Positions 33,220 through 42,050 of a DNA stretch of 64,000 bases are shown here, piece by piece. The notes under the pieces are model-generated. The model saw only the letters and a list, made by a program, of their open reading frames with translations. It had not been told where the DNA came from and did no database searches. Position 1 is the stretch's first letter. Each line of letters starts with the position of its first letter. A program made the position numbers and the translations under genes. The stretch is from Bog-473 sp963783245 (GTDB lineage Bacteria > Actinomycetota > Acidimicrobiia > Acidimicrobiales > RAAP-2), in NCBI GenBank assembly GCA_963783245.1, contig CAWAMS010000006.1:62001-126000 (forward strand). The letters run 5' to 3'.

Positions 33220-33448
33220 TCGTTGTCTCCGATTAGGAACTAGGGGATAATCGGCGACGCCGCACGCCGCCACGCACCGGTCCAGATTTCCTTGGATCCT
33301 GAGACTGGAGATACGTCGTCCAACTCACGATCACCGCCCGACCAAGCGTCGGCTTCCCTCCCAACCACTGGGAGGGCGGGGTGGTTCGGTACCGCGGGCC
33401 AGCCCATCGATACCTGAGAGGTTTCCATAGAGCGCCAGAAGACTTGAA

Positions 33449-33885
33449 TCAAACCATCGCTGAGCGAGCAGAAGTGTCACTCATGACATAGAGGATCCGT
33501 CCGGCCTCCTGCGCCTGTTTCAAGGTCACAGGACGAAGCGACGATCCAGACAACCAGTGGTGCACCCTTACCGTGACCGGGAGACCCCGAGATCCTTCCA
33601 CTTCGATCACCATACGGCCGTCATCTGACTTTACCGGCTCGGCCATTACCACCTTGCCTCCTGCCAGAGCCCCCGCTCGAAGGTCGCCGCCCGGTTGAGG
33701 TTCGTGAGCCGCCGGTCGTCGCTGACGTAGTAAGGGAACTCCTTGACCACTTAGTGACGCGCCCCAACCCGAAACTCCCAAAGGCGGTTTGCACTGCCCC
33801 GCATTGGCGCCACCGTGAGTTCGCCGTCGCCAAGACGAAATCGCCGGCAGACTTCCCTCACGAATGACTCCAAGTGTGCCTGCAT
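33449..33885 (-). pseudogene. Decayed APH-family phosphotransferase fragment
   Basis: From ATG 33885: LTVAPMRGSANRLWEFRVGARH, then an in-frame TAA (33753-33751), then VVKEFPYYVSDDRRLTNLNRAATFERGLWQEARW in the same frame. After one frame change MAEPVKSDDGRMVIEVEGSRG and VRVHHWLSGSSL follow. This order matches the N-terminal lobe of an APH-family kinase. The C-terminal lobe is missing; 33240-33452 may hold further debris. The last segment (33449-33646) has its own GGAGG and ATG and might still be translated as a 65-aa peptide. Confidence 0.65.
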
Positions 33886-33985
33886 CCGCCCAGTCTCGCA
33901 GCCGGCCAATATCCGCCCATGAAGACGAGACTCTGAACGGCACGAAGAGCCTGGCGATGAACCCTGGGTGTTCGCAAGGGATTGG

Positions 33986-36742
33986 TCACCGGGGATCGGC
34001 CAGCTTCGGCACCAGCGTCGTCGCCCGGCCTTCCTCGATGCCGAGGTACGCGGCACGGACGACCTCACTGTTCGCCACATCCGCTGGTGGACCCGAAAAG
34101 ATGAGGCGCCCGAAGTCGAGCACGTTGACCGGGTCGCAGATGTCCATGACCATTGACATGTTGTGCTCGACCAGCAACACGCCGACTCCTCGGGCATCGA
34201 CGACCTCGGTGAGGACGGTCGCGAACCTTCGAGCCTCCGCATGGTCCAGACCCGCAGAGGGCTCGTCCAGCAACAGTACGTCGAACCGACCGGCGAGACA
34301 TCGGGCCAGTTCCACCAACCGACGTTCAGCTGTCGAAAGAGTCGCGATCTCACGGTCTGCGATCGGCGCGATGCCGACCAGCTCCATGGCCTCCGAGGCT
34401 GCTGCCCGAACCTGCGCGGTCTGCCCTGGGGCAGCCACGAAATGCGACAGGACGCGCTTGCCCGCCAGGGAGCCCTCTCGCCCCAGCTCCACATTCTGTC
34501 GGACCGTCATGGACCAAAACAGGTCGGCCATCTGAAACGACCGTCCGAGTCCTCGTCGCGCCCGGGCTGACGTGTCGAGCTTGGAGATGTCGTGGCCTGC
34601 GAGCAACACGCGGCCGGAAGTCGGCCCCACGAGGCCCGAGCAGACGTTGAAGGTCGTTGTCTTGCCCGCCCCGTTGGGCCCGATCAAGCCCGTGATGCGA
34701 CCAACGGGGGCACGAAGAGAGAGGTCGTCAACCGCGAGGACCCCACCGAAGCGCACGGTGACGTGGTCAATGTCGAGCCCACTGGTCGACGCCACCTGAC
34801 CCTTCGAACCCCTATACCTTCGAAGGAGAGTCGACGGATGTTCCGACGGAGTGCCCGCCGATGGTCGGGCGGCGACATGGCGCGGCACCGGACGCGCCGC
34901 CCACTGGAGACGTGGGATCCATCCGAACGATCCCATGACTGCGCTCAGCACAGCGGCCGCGCCAAAGCCCACATAGAGCCACCAGATCTGCCCCTGCGCG
35001 CCGAGGTACGAAGGGACGACGACGTACGCGCCGGCGGCCAGCAATGCGGTGAGTGGCTGGCCCATGCGCAGAATGAGGACGACCACGACCACGGTCAGCG
35101 AATTGACCGGGTCAAACGGCCCATCGGTCAAGAACCGGTTCTGCGAAACGAGAAGCGCTCCACCCACCCCGGCGAGGAACGCGGCGATGGCGAACACGGC
35201 CACTTTGGTGACGTTGAGGGAGATTCCCTGTGCTTGAAGTGCCCGAGGGGAGTCTCCGAGCGCCCGCAGAAGCCGGCCGAGGCGTGCTCGTCGTATGCCG
35301 GAGGTCATCAACAAGGCACAGAGGAACACGGCGAGCACGACGACGTAGAAGGTCACATCGTCGGCAGCGTTGAAGGGACCGATCACCGGACGCGGTACCG
35401 TCATCAGGCCCTCTCCGAACATCAGCTTGGTCGGATACCCGAGGTACTCCAGCACGATACCGAAGCCAAACGTCGCAATGGCCAGATAGATACCGACCAC
35501 CCGGATGGCGGGGACGGCAACCATGGCGCCCACGGCTGCGCCGGCAAGGCCGCCGATGAACAACGCCGCGAACCAGGGGACCCCGAACGTCGCCGACAGA
35601 TGCGCGAAGGTCGTCGCACCGATCGCCGCCAGCCCCATTTGGCACAGCGACACCTGACCCGATGTCCGCACCAGAAGGGTCAAACCGATAAAGAGAATGG
35701 CGTAGGACAACCCCTCGTTCGAGACGTCGACGAGATGCATGTTCTTCGACAGCGGTACGAGTAAGAGCGCCGACGCGGCGGCCGCCAGAAGCGGCCAGCG
35801 CCACCAGCGGGGAACTGTCAGCACCCGACGGGCCGGGGGCCGGTCGATCGATGACCGTTCGGGTGCCAGGTGGTTTGGGAGTACGAACAGGATGAGCAGG
35901 ACCAGAAAGGGAATGCTCGTCGGCAGTCCGCCGAGGACGCTGATCGTGGTGACGTATTTGGTTGTGAGGGCGGCGATGACGCCGACCACGATGCCCCCGA
36001 GGTAGGTGAGAGGAAGGCTGGAGAACCCGCCGATTGCCGCCGCACCGAACGACTGCACAAAGAGAAGGAACAGCGTGGCCACGGTCACGTTGTAGTTCGG
36101 CGACAGCACCAACAGCATGCCCGACAGGGTCACGAACCCGATACCGAGCGCCCAACCCGCTTGTTGTGCTCGCGTCGGGTTGACCCCCGTCATCGCAAGG
36201 AGGTCCGGGTTGTCGACGACCGCTCGCATGGAACAACCGATCCTGGTGTGCTCGAGAACCAGGTGCAGCACAGCGGCCATGACCAGACCTACCGCGACGA
36301 TGATGATCTGGTCGACACCAACGTTCACGCCGAGGATCCTCACGAGAGTGCCAGGAAGCGACGGGTGGGAGACCACCAGACCGGGTCCATAGGCGTCGGA
36401 TCCCCACAGGGTGGTCGCACCTTCGATGAGCAGAACAAGACCAATTGTCGCCAGCACCTTGTCACTCGTCGCCAACGGCGTTAGCCGGCGCGCCAGCCTC
36501 TCGAAGGCGACGCCCAGAGCCGGACCGATTCCCAAAATCGCGAGCAGGGCGGCGAGCTGCCACGGCACATCGGCCCTACTAACGAGCGCGTAGAAGAGCA
36601 GGACCGCTACGGAGGCCATCGAGCCGAACGCGAAGTTGAAGATTCCCGAGGTCCGGTAGGTCAGCACAAGACCCATCCCCGCCAGCCCGTACACTGATCC
36701 CGTCGTTACACCGATGACGACGAAGGGAAGAAAGTCACTCAT
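33986..36742 (-). CDS. LivH-LivM-LivG fusion: branched-chain amino acid-type ABC transporter
   Basis: 918 aa. About 1-290 is LivH (GLAGMGLVLTYRTSGIFNFAFG), 310-630 is LivM (SGQVSLCQMGLAAIGATTFAHL, GIYLAIATFGFG) and 665-918 is LivG ATPase, with Walker A GPNGAGKTT near 687-695, signature LSTAERRLVELARC, Walker B VLLLDEPSAGLDHA and switch His in VEHNMSMVM. It fuses both permeases and one ATPase. No LivF or substrate-binding gene lies beside it; candidates are 54214-55458 or 1-446, both remote. Imported ligand unknown. Confidence 0.92.
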   Translation of the reverse strand: MSDFLPFVVIGVTTGSVYGLAGMGLVLTYRTSGIFNFAFGSMASVAVLLFYALVSRADVPWQLAALLAILGIGPALGVAFERLARRLTPLATSDKVLATIGLVLLIEGATTLWGSDAYGPGLVVSHPSLPGTLVRILGVNVGVDQIIIVAVGLVMAAVLHLVLEHTRIGCSMRAVVDNPDLLAMTGVNPTRAQQAGWALGIGFVTLSGMLLVLSPNYNVTVATLFLLFVQSFGAAAIGGFSSLPLTYLGGIVVGVIAALTTKYVTTISVLGGLPTSIPFLVLLILFVLPNHLAPERSSIDRPPARRVLTVPRWWRWPLLAAAASALLLVPLSKNMHLVDVSNEGLSYAILFIGLTLLVRTSGQVSLCQMGLAAIGATTFAHLSATFGVPWFAALFIGGLAGAAVGAMVAVPAIRVVGIYLAIATFGFGIVLEYLGYPTKLMFGEGLMTVPRPVIGPFNAADDVTFYVVVLAVFLCALLMTSGIRRARLGRLLRALGDSPRALQAQGISLNVTKVAVFAIAAFLAGVGGALLVSQNRFLTDGPFDPVNSLTVVVVVLILRMGQPLTALLAAGAYVVVPSYLGAQGQIWWLYVGFGAAAVLSAVMGSFGWIPRLQWAARPVPRHVAARPSAGTPSEHPSTLLRRYRGSKGQVASTSGLDIDHVTVRFGGVLAVDDLSLRAPVGRITGLIGPNGAGKTTTFNVCSGLVGPTSGRVLLAGHDISKLDTSARARRGLGRSFQMADLFWSMTVRQNVELGREGSLAGKRVLSHFVAAPGQTAQVRAAASEAMELVGIAPIADREIATLSTAERRLVELARCLAGRFDVLLLDEPSAGLDHAEARRFATVLTEVVDARGVGVLLVEHNMSMVMDICDPVNVLDFGRLIFSGPPADVANSEVVRAAYLGIEEGRATTLVPKLADPR

Positions 36743-37307
36743 ATGGTGCGGCCATGACTTTAGCTACTTTCCCCCGAAAAAAGTAGGGCAACGGTGCTCC
36801 CGTTTTGAGCCCGGGTCGACAAAGATGGCCTCGAACCGTAGGACTATTGACTTCGCCGTAGCTACTACCGCGCCCGCCGTCGTCATAGGTGCAGGCCTGC
36901 AGGACGGATGAACGCAAAGCAGAGGTTGGCTTCCCCCAGTTCGATGATGTCTTCGAACAAATTCTCACGGATAACGGGTCAATACCGGTCGTACGCGACG
37001 GCACCCCTTGGCGAACTCGAGGAACCTTTGAGAGGAAGCTCGCCAGTGCCTGCGGGGCAGTTGTTCATGAGGCGCATCCTCGGACAACCAGGTGAGACCC
37101 GCGACGCTTCGACCACTGCTCCCATCAGCGGCGCCCCGTTGATGGAACGGCTTCCGGGGCCGGCGAGTCATCCTGGACGAAAGGCCCCAAGAGCCCGTTA
37201 GCGGATCCACAAGCGTTGACGGCCTCGGCCAATCTGTACGTGAAACAGCAGTCGGCCTCCGCCCCTGTGCCATGGCATGGGGTAGCTTTATGAGCGGGGA
37301 GCGATGG
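36743..37307. other. Non-coding accessory region with repeat copy 2
   Basis: 565 nt without a supportable gene between two minus-strand genes. Short frames here show no family features. It contains the palindrome GCAGGCCTGC near 36893 and the dispersed repeat at 37162-37208. It may hold the LivHMG promoter on the minus strand near 36743-36850. Confidence 0.4.
37162..37208 (+). repeat. Dispersed 47-bp repeat, copy 2
   Basis: Same order of blocks as copy 1 (28521-28566) with small differences. The shared end GCCCG(C/T)TAGCGGATCC also appears in weaker form near 40327-40342 (GCCCGTAAGCGGATCC). Copies 1 and 2 bracket about 8.6 kb. Confidence 0.6.
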
Positions 37308-39056
37308 CTAGCTGCGCAACGAGGCGGCCAGAGCCACCATCGGGGCTCCGTTAAGGTCACCGCCCGTGGAACCAGCGAACCCGGCATCGCCGAAGGTGAA
37401 GATGCCCCCGTCAGACGCCACCAGCCAGTAACCGTCTCCGTCGGGGGTAGGCGCCATGCCGGTCACCGGCTTGTCCAATCGAATGTTGCCGGTCGAGCCA
37501 TAGAACGGGGCATCGCCGAAGGTGAAGATCCCCCCGTCAGACGCCACCAGCCAGTAGCCGCCGCCGTCAGGGGTGGCGGCCATGCCCACGATTGGTTGGT
37601 TGAGCCGGATATTTCCGGTCGAGCCGAAGAACGGGGCGCCGAAGGAGAAGATCCCCCCGTCGGCAGCGACCAACCAGTAACCCCCGCTGGCCGGGTCGGT
37701 CGCCATGCCCACGATCGGCTGATTGAGGGTTAGGCCACCCATGGAACCGTCGTAGGAGGCGTCGCCGAAGCTGAAGACACCCCCATCGGAGGCCACCAGC
37801 CAGTAGCCACCGCCGTCGGGGGTGGCCGCCATGCCCACGATCGATTTGTTGAGTGGCGTACCCGCCATGCCGCCGAAGTTCTGGGCGTTGCCGTAGGCGT
37901 CGACCGCGCCATCAGCGGCGACCGTCCAGTAGCCCCCGCCGTCGGACGTCGAGGCGCTGCCCACAACCGGCGCAAGCGGAGCTGCGGGTGTGGAACCGTC
38001 GGCGGGTGCGTTGAAGTCGTGCACCTCGCCATTGGCACCGAATACCCAGTAGCTCGCATCGCTGTGGTCCTGAAGCACAGGGTCAAAGCGTGGGTCGCCG
38101 CGTTGGAAGGTGACCGATGCGCTATAGAGGGCTCGATACCCCCCGTTGTTGTAGCCGACCGTCCCAGCCCAGGCCGAGAAGCCCATCTCCAACCCGGTGG
38201 GCCCGAAATACAACGACGGGCCACCGGGACCGGACATCCCGCCGCCACTGGCGAGCACCGGATTGTTCGCACTGTCGGTGCACGGGCCGAGGGGCGATGT
38301 ACAAGTGGCGTACCCGATGGCGTAGTTCGCGGTGGCGTAGTCGTTGGCACTGTAGAACAGGTCGTAGGTCCCGTCTTCTTCCACCATGGCCGGACCTTCG
38401 ATGTTGCCGCCCTGCCAGGACTGATCATCGCTCAACAGCTGGCTCGGTGTCCCGGTGATGGTGAAGTTCGGACTGAGAGTCGTGGCCCACAACGACGTGG
38501 GCTGGCCGACCACATTGGCGTTGAGCTTCCAGATCAGGTAGTTCTGGCGGGTACTCGGATCAGCGTAGAGGTACGGGTCGATGTCTCCTCCCCTTGCGGG
38601 ATCGCAGATCACCGGACCGGCGTCGGCGTCAACGAACGGCCCGGCCGGAGAGGCGGCGTCGGCCTCGCCGATGCACTCGGTCCCCGTTGCCGTGTCCGAA
38701 GCGGCGTAGAACATCACGTACTCCCCGGCTGCGTCCTTGGCCACGGTCGGTCCCCAAGTCGCACCGAAGCTGGCCCAGCTGGGCAGCGTTGGCATGGCGA
38801 CACCCAAAGAGGAGGACCATTGCACCCCGTTGGTCGAGGTGACGTAGGGAACGTCGAGGTAGCCCACCTCCGTGGAGTAGGCGTAGTAGACGCCGTCGGC
38901 GTGCAGGATGGTCGGATCGGGAAAATCCTGGTTGAACACAGGCTGCCAGGTCGCTGCAGAGGCGGGATGCGCGCCGAACAGAACCCCGAGCGCCGGGATG
39001 ATCACGATGACCATGAGCAACGCCCGATGCAGCTGCCTTCGGCTGCGCGGAGCCAC
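37308..39056 (-). CDS. Secreted GH43-like glycosidase with six-repeat propeller module
   Basis: 582 aa. A signal peptide (LLMVIVIIPALGVLFGAHPASAA) is followed by a GH43-type five-bladed domain: Asp47 in FPDPT (base), Asp160 in DIDPYLY, and Glu220 in IEGPAM (acid), plus the WGPTV and TYDLFYS segments. Residues about 335-582 hold six repeats from SYWVFGANG to GYWLVASDGGIFTFGDAGFAGS. The family cleaves arabinan or xylan side chains, so extracellular polysaccharide binding and hydrolysis is plausible. GTG start with a weak ribosome-binding site. Confidence 0.85.
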   Translation of the reverse strand: MAPRSRRQLHRALLMVIVIIPALGVLFGAHPASAATWQPVFNQDFPDPTILHADGVYYAYSTEVGYLDVPYVTSTNGVQWSSSLGVAMPTLPSWASFGATWGPTVAKDAAGEYVMFYAASDTATGTECIGEADAASPAGPFVDADAGPVICDPARGGDIDPYLYADPSTRQNYLIWKLNANVVGQPTSLWATTLSPNFTITGTPSQLLSDDQSWQGGNIEGPAMVEEDGTYDLFYSANDYATANYAIGYATCTSPLGPCTDSANNPVLASGGGMSGPGGPSLYFGPTGLEMGFSAWAGTVGYNNGGYRALYSASVTFQRGDPRFDPVLQDHSDASYWVFGANGEVHDFNAPADGSTPAAPLAPVVGSASTSDGGGYWTVAADGAVDAYGNAQNFGGMAGTPLNKSIVGMAATPDGGGYWLVASDGGVFSFGDASYDGSMGGLTLNQPIVGMATDPASGGYWLVAADGGIFSFGAPFFGSTGNIRLNQPIVGMAATPDGGGYWLVASDGGIFTFGDAPFYGSTGNIRLDKPVTGMAPTPDGDGYWLVASDGGIFTFGDAGFAGSTGGDLNGAPMVALAASLRS

Positions 39057-39376
39057 GACGTCTCTTCGCTCGGGCCGTTGAGGCGTCAGCGAACCATTCC
39101 CACGGCATCACCGACCGCCACTGAGCGAGGGATGTCCAGAAGTGGATCCTCGATGCGGGGATACCCGTTCTGGCGCCGACCTGCAATCGACCAACCCGAC
39201 CTGGATTCACGATGTCCTCCCTTGGACGTCCGAACACCCCGAGCGAGCTGAGTGGTTGCGCACACAAACCATACGAATAGGAGAACAACGTCGGCCCTAT
39301 CACGACTCAACGCATTCCCAACGCCCCTCGTCTCGGCGGTCGAGGCGACGCCCAGACCGCCGGAGTCGGTCCGCTG

Positions 39377-39475
39377 GTGTGGATTAACGGGCCGTTCGGC
39401 GGAGGCAAGACCCACACGGCTCATGAGATTCACCGGCGGCTCGAACGTAGCGTAATCTGCGACCCCGAAGAAGGC
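39377..39475 (+). pseudogene. P-loop ATPase fragment (tunicamycin-resistance-like)
   Basis: WINGPFGGGKTHTAHEIHRRLERSVICDPE is the start of small AAA-type proteins of the TmrB-like group, with the P-loop GPFGGGKT. After CDPE the similarity stops and the frame becomes Arg/Ser-rich, so only about 33 of the usual 180 or so residues remain. No ribosome-binding site is evident. Confidence 0.6.
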
Positions 39476-39628
39476 CGCGCTGCCGAGCCGAGCGCACGGC
39501 CGCCTTGTCACCACTTGGGATCGGTCTACGGGACCGTCAAATCCTCCTTTCCAACCTCCTCATCAAGTCGGGACGCTAACGAGGCATGAACTACGCTTCT
39601 CACATGACGGTCTTCACGATGGTGCGTC

Positions 39629-40216
39629 GTGTCCGCGGAACGGACACGTTGGGGGTGGCATCACCTCGATAGCCTCTGGGCGCAACAAATCGTTGGAGAT
39701 GCTGGGATCCGTCCGGGCGATGTGGTCGTTGACATCGGTGCCGGCAGCGGTGCCCTCACTGAACCTCTGCTCGCCTGTGGTGCCCACGTCATCGCCGTTG
39801 AGCTCCATGCCCAGCGGGCGGCCAACCTGAGGATCCGATTCGCCGGCCAGCCCGTGAACATCGTCGTCACCGATGCAGTCGAATTACGACTGCCAAGGCG
39901 GCCCTATCGGGTTGTTGCAAATCCACCATTTGCCATCGCTACGGAGATACTCCGGCGTAGCGGGCGGGTGCCGCTGGTTGCCGGCACGGGTGCCGAAACC
40001 CTTCCCGAGCCACATCAGACGGTGGGCGACGGGGGGCCGGCTACAAAGGCCACATTTGGGTTGGTGGCGGCCGTGGCGATCGACCGGCAACGAGATACCT
40101 ACGTGGCCGACTTTTTCAATGACGCGATCCGCAGGATCGACGCCCATTCGGGAGTGATCACCACGGTGGCCGGAGAGATCCCAACCTCGCCCGCACAACA
40201 GGGCCACTGCTGCTGA
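39629..40216 (+). pseudogene. Chimera: Erm-like rRNA methylase fragment joined to an NHL-repeat fragment
   Basis: Residues about 1-109 (RWGWHHLDSLWAQQIV, VVVDIGAGSGALTEPLL, AHVIAVELHAQRAANLR, YRVVANPPFAIATEIL) are the N-terminal half of a KsgA/Erm rRNA adenine dimethylase, including the NPPF motif. The sequence then switches to VPLVAGTGAETL, GDGGPATKATFGLVAAVAIDRQRDTYVADFF and ITTVAG, which is an NHL-propeller segment. The junction is near 39957. One open frame of 195 codons remains, but neither domain is complete. An expressed chimeric protein is unlikely. Confidence 0.7.
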
Positions 40217-40446
40217 GGCGCAAGGCCGTCGCTTCCAATCACCAATCAAGATGCACGGCTACCCCCGGCTCGGGATCTCTACCTGCTTCGAGTCGGGAGG
40301 TGGCTCGACCCCGCCCGTCTGCACGCCCGTAAGCGGATCCCCTGAGGACACCCGCCATCCCCGGGAACAATCGCCTGGCGAAGCGCATAACTCGACAGTG
40401 CGCCGACTCGGGCGTACACCAGGTCGCGCTCTCTAGTATCTACCTC

Positions 40447-40968
40447 GTGAGTCCACTCCACGCCTATGAGCAGACATCGTGGGCGAGACGTATCGGCATC
40501 GCCATCGTGATCCTGGGGGCACTCGCAATCGCGGGATTTGTCGGTTCAGTGGTCGGCCCTCACTTCAAGAGCGCTTCTACCTCCAGCACGACGACCACTT
40601 CCCTACCTCCGGTATCAACCACCACGTCGACGGTTGTTCACTCAAGTGTGAAGATTCTCGTGGCAAACGGCACTCAGGAGCCTAACGCCGGTGCCCATTT
40701 CACCCAACAGCTCCAACAACAGGGATGGAGTGTCTCTATTCCGCAGAACGCGACGTCGTCGGCGTCGAAGACAACGGTCTATTACGGCCCGTCGCAGCAA
40801 CCGGCGGCCACGATCGTCGCTTCAGAGCTCGGGGTGCCGATCACGGCGGTCCAACCGCTTACCGCCGCCACGCCCGTCGCGAACGTCGCTGGCCTTGACG
40901 TGGTGGTGGTCCTCGGGCCCGACCTTGCCGGTAACGGATTCCCGGCCACCACAGTTCCGACCACCTGA
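40447..40968 (+). CDS. LytR C-terminal-domain membrane protein
   Basis: 173 aa from GTG 40447. One membrane helix (IGIAIVILGALAIAGFVGSVV), a Ser/Thr linker (TSSTTTTSLPPVSTTTSTVV), then a LytR_C domain: VKILVANGTQEPNAGAHFTQQLQQQG, TTVYYGPSQ and LDVVVVLGPDLAG. Proteins with this domain lie at the cell surface near wall-assembly systems. The function is not known. Confidence 0.85.
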   Translation: MSPLHAYEQTSWARRIGIAIVILGALAIAGFVGSVVGPHFKSASTSSTTTTSLPPVSTTTSTVVHSSVKILVANGTQEPNAGAHFTQQLQQQGWSVSIPQNATSSASKTTVYYGPSQQPAATIVASELGVPITAVQPLTAATPVANVAGLDVVVVLGPDLAGNGFPATTVPTT

Positions 40969-41200
40969 GCGACCTCGCCAGTGGTTCATTTCGAATGTCT
41001 TGCACCGAGTACCCAGGCGCTGCCAGACACGGCACTAGCGAATGCCGAGAGCCACATCTTGTCTTGCCGGGACCGCTCGCCGATCGTCCTGCGGGACCCT
41101 GAGACTGCGTCGCGAACTGGCGATTCGCTCGGCCAATTCCGGGATTGTGATGTGATCCGTCCACACCCGCATCTCAGCTGTCACCATTTACGATGGACCG

Positions 41201-41992
41201 ATGCCGACAGTGCACCTTCCGTCCTCGCAACTTGCTGGAATGCGGCCGGTCGCCATCCACTACGAGGTTGCAGGAAAGGGACGCCCACTGGTCTTCCTCC
41301 ATGGCGGCTGGGGCTACGACGTGTATCCCCTTGATCGGGCGACGATGGCCCGGCACTGGAAAGTTGTCATCCCCAGTCGTTCTGGCTACGGCCGCTCCAC
41401 GCCTCTCGACTTCTTCCCGGCGGATTTTCACTATCGCGCCATGCTTGAGACCGTAGAAGTGCTCGTCCAGCTTGACCTTGAGGACGTAATCTGGTGGGGC
41501 CATAGCGACGGCGCTGTCATTGCCGCCATGGCAGCCATCCACGCACCGGACCGGGTGGGAGCCGCAATTTTCGAGGCGCTCCACTTCTACGCTGACAAGC
41601 CCCGCTCCCAGTCCTTCTTCCAACGTATGGCGAGCGACCCGGACAGTTTTGGCGACAGGATCAGTCGCACACTCGCCGCTGAGCACGGAGAGAACCGTTG
41701 GCGTGACGTCCTTCACCTCGACGGCCAAATGTGGTTGAAACTGGCTGACCAGTCTATGAGTTCGACTACCGACCTCTTCCAAGGTCGACTTCACCAAGTG
41801 GCCTGTCCCACTCTCATCCTGCACGGTGGTCTAGACCCCCGCTCCGAGCCAGGTGAGTTGGACGCAATCCGTGAAAGTCTGACGCAGGCAAAGTTGGTCA
41901 CCTACGAAGACGCTGGCCACTGCCCGCACTCCGAGAGGAATTCCAAGAAGTCGGTCACCCGTGAGGTGTCCGAGTTTCTGGCGGCGCTCTAG
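41201..41992 (+). CDS. Alpha/beta hydrolase
   Basis: 263 aa. The oxyanion segment LVFLHGGWGYD, nucleophile elbow GHSDG with Ser, acid in GGLDPRSEPGE and His in DAGHCPHSE form the catalytic triad. A lid region after GRSTP is helical. Substrate unknown. Followed by a 10-bp hairpin. Confidence 0.88.
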   Translation: MPTVHLPSSQLAGMRPVAIHYEVAGKGRPLVFLHGGWGYDVYPLDRATMARHWKVVIPSRSGYGRSTPLDFFPADFHYRAMLETVEVLVQLDLEDVIWWGHSDGAVIAAMAAIHAPDRVGAAIFEALHFYADKPRSQSFFQRMASDPDSFGDRISRTLAAEHGENRWRDVLHLDGQMWLKLADQSMSSTTDLFQGRLHQVACPTLILHGGLDPRSEPGELDAIRESLTQAKLVTYEDAGHCPHSERNSKKSVTREVSEFLAAL

Positions 41993-41993
41993 G

Positions 41994-42032
41994 TCGATCG
42001 CCGTGCGGAGACGAACTACCGCCGGCGATCGA
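41994..42032 (+). terminator. 10-bp perfect hairpin after the hydrolase gene
   Basis: TCGATCGCCG (41994-42003) and CGGCGATCGA (42023-42032) flank a 19-nt loop. It starts 1 nt after the stop and ends 18 nt before the next start. No T-run; a terminator or attenuator is likely. Confidence 0.5.
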
Positions 42033-42050
42033 TGCCCTAGGGTCGCCGGG

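Noticed and set aside
36735..37387. Short frames on both strands around the gap upstream of the LivHMG gene
   Set aside because: No ribosome-binding sites or recognised motifs, and they overlap each other in several frames.
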